Under the pieces are notes generated by a model. The model saw nothing but the letters and a program-made list of their open reading frames with translations. It had not been told where the DNA came from and ran no database searches. This document shows positions 55,828 to 64,000 of a stretch of DNA of 64,000 nucleotides, in pieces. The DNA is from Thinopyrum elongatum (lineage: Eukaryota; Streptophyta; Magnoliopsida; Poales; Poaceae). The stretch spans positions 234,620,807-234,684,806 of the forward strand of contig CM022300.1 in NCBI GenBank assembly GCA_011799875.1, given 5' to 3'. Position numbers and translations under genes: made by a program. Numbering within the stretch: the stretch's first letter is position 1; each line of letters begins with the position of its first letter.

Positions 55828-58800
55828 TGTGGCGCCCTGCCTGATTACCTCTGTAGCCAGACGGTTGCCATGCATGCCAGCCCAGGAATTCACTCTGGCA
55901 TGTGCGTTTACAACAAGTATCATGAACACAGGCATTTCTATTAATGGATATATAAGTCTTACATGAGATATATTACAGAAGGGTGGCAGCGGAAAAGCTC
56001 TATCTAAGGCAGCATGGTCCTGGTGCGGCTCCAATCCACAGGGATCTGACTGGGTTACGCTCCTAGCCCACGAACGCTCCGGCTCCTCGTCGACGGACGA
56101 CGGATTCTTATGTGAACCTGGCCACATTGAAGGCCGTTGAGTACTTTTGAATGAACTCACAAGCAATCCAAACTAACATATACACCAAGCAATGCAATCC
56201 ATGGCATTCAAGCATGCATTTGTTATTAGAGCAACATTAATTATCATGGCATAACATATCTATCTAGCAAAATTAATTATCATGTCATAACAGGTTCATC
56301 CAGCAAGGTAACTACTAAGGTAAATACCGTAAAGTAAAGCATATCAAGTAAATAATCCATACTCCGAACATTCTCGTGATCCAGTCTGAATCTGATCCAA
56401 ATCCAACCCAAATCATGTGGTCATCCGACCACTCCTCTTATAGCCATCCCATGGCTAATATATCACATTCCTGACATCATCTGATGTCTACGCAAGACGA
56501 GCTCTTCCATCATTATTATCTTTGTTATGGTTGACCACCTAGTGAGGTCTGGTCGGACTGTCCAATACCGTGGACACGACTATTCGAATAGATTTTACAC
56601 TCTGCAGAGGTTGCGCACTTTACCCACACTATGGAGCACTGACCTCGTGATCCCATTTGGGTGGACCAGCGTTGATCCAATGAGACCTGCCTGACCCGTG
56701 ACTCCTCTACCGTACCACCGACAATCATACCCTCCCAGGGTCATGTCCTGGGTGGCCCCTGTGTCACCTCGTGACGCCTGCCACTGTCGTGGCCAAACTA
56801 AACTGTCCCAAACGGGGACGCCGGCAAATAACTGAACTGGGCTCACGAGGTTATCGTCGCCTACCGGGCCAGGGCAGCGCGCACGCATAACCTTCCCTAG
56901 TTGGTGGTACCGATAAAAGAGCACGCGATCAGACCAAGTCAAGGCCGTCCCATACCGGCAAATGTGGTTGCACGAATAAGCCCGGACAGGTGACTCAAGA
57001 TCAACCGACTAAGTTCATTTAGCAAGCTTAATGATTCGTCACAATAACTTAACATGGTGGTAACTAGGTATGAGATAACAACTGTGGAAACATAACAACC
57101 TATCTTCATATAACATCACATTGAGTCATTAATGAAACAATATTTAAATGGCAAGTTATCAGTTTACATGTTCTAGCTGTAAGTGACGACCATCAGAACC
57201 CTTGCACCAAACCGGCAAAGAAACCAGTAGCCGCCAGAACGGTCTTTACAACTCAGATCTGGGACATTACTGGAATAGCTCAACCCCGGCTCAAGACGGC
57301 TGAAAAGCAGCTCAGAGCATGAGACGGTGTTCATAAGAAGAATGTAGCAGTTCCCTAAGACAGCCGAGAAACAGCTCAGAGCATAGGGTCACCGCTACGG
57401 AAAGAAATTCAACAGCTGCCCGAGATGGCCGAAAAGCAGCTCAAAACACGGACAGTTGTTGAAAAGAGAAACAAAAGTCGGCATCCACCCCGGACGGCCG
57501 GAAACAGCTCAGAACACAAGCGTGGTGCCGTCACCGAAGAAAGTGCAAGCAAGGGTTCATTGGAGTCACATACAGCTCACCACTACACAAGCAAGCATAA
57601 GCATATTGATTTAAACATGCAAGAAATATCACAGAGCAATGCTTTAGGGCATATAACAGATGGTCGGCTTGCCTGGGGTCGAAGAAATACTCCGGGAAGA
57701 AGTGCGGTGAAGCCGCGGAAGAATTCGCCGGAAAAGTTCTCTCTCGAAGGGGCTGATAGAGGGCAAGGCTAAAATTGTCATTTTTAGAATGTGTAAACAT
57801 TATGAAAATGATACTATGGGAAAGGGATCGACGAGACGAAGACGTGAGCGTTGGTTTCACCTGAATCGGAGTTGCGAGCGAAAAGTTGCAAAGGTTTTTT
57901 CTACCAGGGACCTATCGGTAAAATAATAATTACAGAGAGGTACTTGACAGCACGGCCGGTCGCGTACTCCAGGGAAATACGATTTCCTTCTGGGAAAACG
58001 GAAATACGCCAAAGGCGCTTCCACTTATTCCGTCAAAGGTCCGGTCAGCGCCTGAGAGACCGACTCGCAGGGCCCACCTCCATCTCTCTCTCCTCCTCCC
58101 TGGCTTTCTTCCTGCTCGCGACGAGCAGACGAGGGGCTTCGACCACCGGCCGTAGCAGGCGCCTGTCGCCGCGGGAGGGCCGGCCGGCGCACGGAGAGGC
58201 TCCGCCACTCCACGCCATGCTCGTAGGAGGCTGCGGGGCTGGCTGGGACTGCCCATAGCGCCGTCGCCACGGGACCGGCCGCGGCGGCAGAAGCGCCGCA
58301 GGGGAGCCGCGCCGGCAAGGTTTCCCCGAAAAAATGGAGGACGGCGGAGGCTCCGCTGGAACCAGAGGAGGCCGAGTGCGGGGTTGGAGAGGAGGGGAAG
58401 GACCAGGGCGCCGGGTAGGCCGAGGGGACCGGGCAGCAGAGCCGCGATAATGGGAGGCGGGAGAGCGGCTTGAGCTCAAATGAGAGATGGGGTTGGGTGC
58501 TAGGGGCTAGAGGAGAAGCTGGAGGTGCCGTGGGTGCCTTGGGAGAGCTCCGGCCTCGGCTATATATAGGTGGCCGACGGCGAGGCGACTGGGACGGCCG
58601 TCGTGGCATCCTTATCAGCTCACTGGAGCTCGAGGACACGCGGCAGGAGAGGGAGATGTCGGCAAGGTCTCCGGGAGAGTGGGGAGGCCTCGAGTGCGTT
58701 CGAGAGGACTCGGAGAAGAAGACGACAATGGTCACGGGTACGTACTGTGGGCAGCAGTGCGGTGGAGCTCGTCGTGGTCCGATGGGGAAGAATACGGGGA

Positions 58801-60244
58801 GGGAGAAAGGTCCAGAGGGGGTGCACGTGTGGTGCAGAGACAATGGACATGGTTGGACGTGCGAAAGCTGGCCGGAGGTGGCCTGGCAAGCGAGGTCAGT
58901 GCGCAGAACGCCTGTTTGGCGTGGCGACCGCGTGGTCACCACGGGTGCCGCCTGACCAGGGCCCCAAATGGTCTTGGAACTTTGTCAATAAGATGGCTCT
59001 CTGCTCAAATAGGTGAGAGGAGTATCTGGAACCTGCTAGGTAGCACTGAGATGAGAGAAACTTGCTGAAACATGTTTCAACAGAAAACTTGGGTGGACTC
59101 TACTGAAGAAATGGATGAGGGATAGGATCTGTCTCTTTGTCACAATGAGATGTGGTAGGAAGAACTAGGTGCTGGAACCATTTGAGGTAATTTGGACACG
59201 ATTTGCACATACTTTCTTCACAACTGGGCAATCTGGTCAGAAACTTAAAATGGAAGCTGTGCTCAAATGGTTTGATGAAATGGGATGAAATTCGGTGGAG
59301 AGTGATTATTTGAACATATGAAGCCACTGTAAAAGTTTGATACCATTTGGGTATACCATAGTGGTACTTGCTTCACAGAGGTTTCAAATGAGCAGAAACT
59401 TGAGAAAATTGCTGGGGAAAAATGGATAGATGGATTGAGCTGATTTTTGGCTTCCATGAGTGATTTAGCAATGTTAATCACCATGAAAAATTTCAGCTCA
59501 AATAGATGAAGGGTTCAAGCACTTCCTTTGCAAACTAAAAATTTGGACAGAATTTGCAAACGGATGCTGTGCTCAAACTTTGAGTTATGGAACTAGTATT
59601 TTGATGAAAATGGTGAATATATGGATAGAATAAGCTCCACAAATTATTTGGGATTTTTCCTGGCTACCAAAATGGTAGTTCCTTTAGAAACTGCCCAAAA
59701 TGCAATATTGGCATTAAATAGGAAAATGCAATTTCCCTTATTTAATTAAGGCCAACATTTTTATGGGAGCTCAATATGATCACAAAGAATATCTCCACCA
59801 GTTTTCATCAACTTTGGAGATGGATAGATATTTTCCTGAATTTAATTCCTTTAAACAGCAAAAAAAGGAATTAATTATAAATGAAAAATATTGCAAATGA
59901 CTTGGCAATATTTTTGCATATCCAGGGTTTACAAAGATAGGATGATCACAGGGAAAAATTTGGGAGTCAGCAGATCAAAGGAAATTAGGGTTCCTTTGTA
60001 ACTGAAGGAGTTAGGGTTTTCCTTCCGATAACTCGGAAGGTAGGGTTTCGACGGTAAAACCCTGAGAATAAATCTTGGGTGGCAAGATTGGTCTGGAGAG
60101 AATCTCTGGTTGGATAGGAAATGCAAGGTTAAATGACCATCTTCATATACCCAGGAGCTATAGAAATCCGATAACACCGAGAAAAAAGACGGGAGTCAAA
60201 TCCCGCAATGAAAAAAAAACAGGAGCGAAAACCAGGGTGTTACA
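55828..60244 (-). repeat. 5' LTR of element I (4417 bp)
   Basis: On minus it starts TGTAACACCCTGG (60244) and ends AGGGCGCCACA (55828). It aligns throughout with 48419-52836. The candidate TATA is at 58560-58569 and the box array at 57295-57510. Its GC-rich frames (58025-58942) parallel those of the other LTR but with different lengths and a frame break. Confidence 0.93.
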
Positions 60245-60249
60245 TGGAA

Positions 60250-61053
60250 GGGGCCGGAATCCTCCAAGAGTTTGCACAATATGCTGCTAATGCCAGCCTC
60301 ACCGACTTCATCACAGCTGAATGCGAATAGTATCATCTCCTCACAAATTCCTTTGTGCAATGTTTTACTTTCCTTCCTAAGAATTATCCCCCTGAAGTGC
60401 TGTTTAATTTATACGCTGAACCCCATCAGATACCGCTTACTGAATTTTGTGAAATATGCTTGCTTCCTTCTGATGGTGGGTTGGTAGAGCCTAGGCCTAT
60501 AGAGTTTGAAGGTTTTTACCGTACTCTGTTTGTGGGGGACGAGAGAGGAGTGTCAAGTGTCACCGCCACTAGCTTGCAATTTCCTGCTGTTCATTATTTT
60601 GCTCTTTTCATTGCAAAGTGCTGGCTTGCTAGAGAGAAGGTGGGTGCACTCAGTGCCCCAGACCTTGCTGTTTTACATCGTGCACTGGAAGGCGACAACA
60701 CTTATATCTTGGGAGCTATTGTGGCATGCCGCCTCCACATTAATAAATCCAAGGGTAAAATACATGGTGGTATTTACGCTACTCGCCTGGCAGCTCACTT
60801 TAGTGTTCAGATACGCCAGCATGATTACCCTTTGCCCAAGGTTCACCTAGATCACGCTGCTATGGAATACCATCAGTTTATTGCTGCCGATTATCCTGAC
60901 ATTCCTCTTCCTTATAATCTAGTTTTTAGTGTGAAAACTCATGATATTATTCCACTACCTGCACCTGCTTTGTTTGATCCCATTGCCAGGGGTGGATACA
61001 GGATTATGCCTGCGGACATCATCGCTTACCGGAACAACCAGGCTGTGGCATAG
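60250..61053 (+). pseudogene. ORF2 of element E, main part, unknown conserved protein with one premature stop
   Basis: Continues the frame broken at 48418 (GAGILQEFAQYAANASLTDF). A TAG at 60328-60330 interrupts it, then the frame is open to the TAG at 61051-61053, giving about 310 residues in total. The layout (NLYAEPHQIPLTEFCEICLLP, then AVHYFALFIAKCWLAREKVG and a HGGIYATRLAAHF helix) resembles the gag-like plant transposon proteins found in grass non-autonomous Gypsy elements. There is no catalytic motif of a polymerase or integrase. The function is unknown; it may bind element RNA or Gag. It is well preserved apart from the stop and the insertion. Confidence 0.7.
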
Positions 61054-63253
61054 GAGGAGCCTCAGCAGTGGGACCCTCAGGTGCCCGCACCTCAGCACTT
61101 CAACATAGGACCTCATGGCTTCTACGACTGGTGATTACCAAGTTAGGCCAAAAGCCTAAGCTTGGGGGAGTACGTATTTCCACCGACATTACATTCATGT
61201 TTACACATTTCATTTCAGTTGTCGGTGTCCACACTTTTTCATTGTATTATCCATGTTAGAATTATTTTCTTGCTTTCTTCTTGTGTGTTTGAAAAACTTT
61301 GAGAAAATCCAAAAATATATTTCTTGCTTCTTTTTGATTTTTCTTCCTAGTTTAGATTGTTGTAGTACTAAAAAGAAAACTCAAAAAGATTTCCTTATTC
61401 TTCTTTTGCTTGTTGGGAGCTTTCCCTTGTAAATAGTTTTCTCGTTTTTGTTTTTTCCCATTTTATTTGCTTTCTTTCAGAAAACCAAAAAACTCCAAAA
61501 ATATTTCAGTGTGTTTCTCTGAACTTCTTTTCTTTTACTGAGTCATACCAAGGAGAAGACCACGATGAAAATGTTGAGTTGCTCTCATATGCATTATTGT
61601 TAATCTAACAAAGAGCCCAATTTACCTTGTCTTCTCCTTTTGAATAAAATGTTTGCAGATTCCAACTTATTCCACGGCACTCTTGCACTATTATCATTTT
61701 CACATCGTTCGGTCATGCAAGTGAAAGGCAATAATGACGATATTCGATGAACTGGCCGTGGCAGAGAGAAACGGGTATGAACTCGACTTGTTCTGTTTTT
61801 GTAAATATGTTTAACCTAGTATCCATGATTCAACCCATTATGATTAAACATGTTTGCAATGACAATTAGAGATTATAGTTTCTCATGCCATGCATAAGTA
61901 GGTAGGAGTGGATAATGATTTATCTTGGATGTCAACATTGCGTTAAAATGATTGTGATGTAGTATGATGATATGGTATCCTCCTGTGAATGTTCGAGTGG
62001 CTTGACTTGGCACATGTTCATGCATGTAGTTGAATCAAAACCAACATAGCCTCTATGATATTTATGTTCATGGTGTTCATATCCTACTCATGCTAGTATC
62101 CAATGTTACTTATGAATAATGCATGTTCATGACCGTTGTTGCTCTCTAGCTGGCCGCTTCTCAGCCAATTTGCTAGCCTTCGCCTGTACTAAGTGGGAAT
62201 TCTGCTTGTACATCAAAAACCTGAAACCCAAGTTATTCTAGATGAGTCCACCATACATACCTATATGCGGTATTACCCTGCCGTCCTAAGTAAATTTGCA
62301 TGTGCCACCTCTAAAAACTTCAAATAAATATCCTTTTTGTGTTCTTGGATTGTTCATAGAGCGACAGGAGGTAGTCGGTATCTTCCATGCTAAGCGGGTT
62401 ATTCTCAGGATGAGTGTTTATTCACTCACCATTGCACGAGAAAGGGGCGGTAACAGGGATTCCCAGTCCCGAATTCAAAAATTGCAAATAATTAAACAAA
62501 ACTCCCCCAGGACTGATGTTGGTATGGACGGTACCCGTGGATTCGGCTAGCCGTGGAGTGTTTTTGTTGGTGGAGGGGGAGTAAATCTTTACTTTTATTG
62601 CTTGGGAACCGCCACTAATGTGTTTAGCATGGAAGATACTGATAACTGATGGTCGCGAAGTAAACAAGACGGGTGCATGCCTCAAAATTTTATTTAACCT
62701 CTATTTTAAAAACTTGAGCTCTGGCACATCTGCAAATCACTGCTTCCCTCTACGAAGGGACTATCTATTTACTTTTATGTTGTGTCATCACCCTCTCAAA
62801 TAAGCGCCAGAACCTGAGAGCACTGCTGTCATGCTTATGCATTGTGTGTAGCTAATGTTGGGTGCATCATGACTGGATCTTTTCTACCATGAATTACAAT
62901 GTTTAGTCGCTGCTCGGACTTTGGAGGTGCTCTGCATTTATGTTTTGCGGTCTCAGAAAGGGCTAGCGAGATACCACTATTGTCATATTGTATCATGGTT
63001 GTTTTGACAACGTGTTGTTGTTTGAGATATCTTATTATTGCTCGCTAGTTGATTATGTCATTGATATGAGTTATTATAATTTTTAAGAGTTATTGTCGAC
63101 ATGGTTAGTTATAATATTGGCTGAAAACCTGGGTGCTGTTTAAGCTTATTTATGCAAACAAGAGCAAAAGAGTTCGTAAAAGTTTTTCTTTTTCACTTTC
63201 AGTTTATCAACTGAATTGCTTGAGGACAAGCAAAGGTTTAAGCTTGGGGGAGT
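61054..63253 (+). mobile_element. Element E 3' internal non-coding region
   Basis: About 2.2 kb without a supported gene. It matches the minus-strand E' pieces (23803-24468 and 7990-8889), and the part at 62200-62780 resembles H and A. A G-rich AAGCTTGGGGGAGT occurs twice: at 61159-61172, just after ORF2, and at 63240-63253, where it is the polypurine tract before the 3' LTR. Confidence 0.7.
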
Positions 63254-64000
63254 TGATACGTCTCCGTCGTATCTACTTTTCCTAATGCTTTTCCTATTGT
63301 TTTGGACTCTAATTTGCATGATTTGAATGAAACTAACCCGGACTGACGCAGTTTTCAGCAGAACTACCATGGTGTTGTTTTTGTGCAGAAATAAAAGTTC
63401 TCGGAATGGAACGAAACTTTGCGAGGATTTTTTATACAATAAAAGATAATTTCTGGAGCCAAGAACCACCGAAGGGGGGCACCTGGGTGGGCACAACCCA
63501 CCAGGGTGCGCCACCCCCTCCAGGCGCGCCCAAGTGGGTTGTCCCCACCTGGTGGCCCCGCAGACCCTGAAACCGACGCTATAAAATCACATATTTCCAG
63601 AAAAAAATCAGGGAGAAAGAATTATCGCGTTCCGCGAGACGGAGCCGCCGCCACGTCCTTTCTTCATCGGGAGGCCAGATCTGGAGTCCGTTTGGGGCTC
63701 CGGAGAGGGAGATCTTCGGTATTCGTCATCACCAACCCTTCTCCATCGCCAATTCCATGATGCTCCTCACCGGGAGTGAGTAATTCCTTCGTAGGCTCGC
63801 TAGTCGGTGAGGAGTTGGATGAGATTCATCATGTAATCGAGTTAGTTTTATTAGGGCTTGATCCCTAGTATCCATTATGTTCTGAGATTGATGTTGCTAT
63901 GACTTTGCCATGCTTAATGCTTGTCACCTTGGGCCCGGGTGCCATGATTTCAGATCTGAACCGCTTATGTTATCACCATTATATCTATGTTCTAGATCCG
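63254..64000 (+). repeat. 3' LTR of element E, cut by the window end
   Basis: Starts TGATACGTCTCCGTCG directly after the polypurine tract. It contains TATAAAAT at 63580-63587 as a candidate TATA and overlaps the 5' LTR piece from 63831 onward. The right TSD of E is outside the window. Confidence 0.9.
63580..63587 (+). promoter_or_regulatory. Candidate TATA box in E 3' LTR
   Basis: TATAAAAT, 327 bp into the LTR, after a GC-rich block. The matching part of the 5' LTR was deleted, so the E copy has probably lost its own 5' promoter. Confidence 0.5.

Larger units (their letters stand above)
48419..60244 (-). mobile_element. Element I: LARD-like retrotransposon in E ORF2, 11826 bp, TSD TGGAA
   Basis: Flanked by TGGAA at 48414-48418 and 60245-60249. 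On minus: 5' LTR 60244-55828 (4417 bp), PBS for initiator tRNA-Met, about 3.0 kb interior with no gag or pol, polypurine tract and 3' LTR 52836-48419 (4418 bp). Long LTRs around 4.4 kb with a conserved non-coding interior are the definition of the large retrotransposon derivatives (LARDs) known from barley and relatives. I do not assign a named family. About 12 substitutions in the first 315 bp of the LTR pair make it the youngest of the pairs I compared. Confidence 0.93.

Noticed and set aside
1..64000. Host genes, rRNA genes and CRISPR arrays
   Set aside because: Nothing in either strand supports an intron-exon host gene, an rRNA segment or a direct-repeat spacer array; the tandem repeats found are diverged LTR or LARD features.

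Overview
The window is intergenic DNA from a large grass genome, almost certainly Triticeae (wheat, Aegilops, barley or rye). I see no host gene. Nearly every base belongs to LTR retrotransposons, most of them nested in one another, plus one hAT DNA transposon. The Triticeae call rests on LTR types starting TGATACGTCTCC (Sabrina/WHAM/Derami-like; names from memory and uncertain), a Tekay-type chromovirus with LTRs above 4 kb, and a LARD-like element. The boundaries below come from LTR ends, primer binding sites (PBS), polypurine tracts (PPT) and target-site duplications (TSD) read directly.

Layout. (A) 1-~1990: 3' end of a plus-strand Gypsy-type element, cut by (B). (B) ~1991-6923: minus-strand WHAM/Sabrina-type element, with 3' LTR ~1991-3480 and a broken protease ORF, cut by (E'). 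(E') 6924-8894 plus 23803-24468: minus-strand Sabrina-like element, split by G and cut by D. (G) 8895-23802: plus-strand element with TSD CTCCA. Its 3' LTR carries a non-autonomous hAT (13974-15750, 8-bp TSD), which itself holds a solo LTR (14190-15052, TSD GAGAT), and also a complete element H (16778-23457, TSD AAGCC). (D) 24469-32500 plus 43590-43798: plus-strand Tekay-type Gypsy with a 4.3-kb LTR and a decayed gag-pol. It is split by (C) 32501-43589, a minus-strand relative with TSD TGGTA, LTRs of 3.7 and 4.8 kb, an unusual 257-codon ORF in place of gag to RNase H, and an integrase/chromodomain remnant. D ends at a deletion joined through an 18-bp filler to (E), a plus-strand Sabrina-like element running from 43812 past the window end. 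E carries a broken gag-protease and a second conserved ORF of unknown function. That second ORF is split by (I) 48419-60244, a minus-strand LARD-like element with 4.4-kb LTRs and a 3.0-kb largely non-coding interior (TSD TGGAA).

How the parts work together. Only D and C carry pol, and both copies are dead. G, H, B, E and I look non-autonomous and would depend on enzymes from other copies. G, H and E have a PBS complementary to tRNA-Asp; D, C and I have one for initiator tRNA-Met. The items most worth following are the dsRNA-binding-like ORF in C, a 34-codon ORF kept open in three LTRs, an LTR-like block inside E, and the repair scars at the D/E junction and in the D reverse transcriptase.
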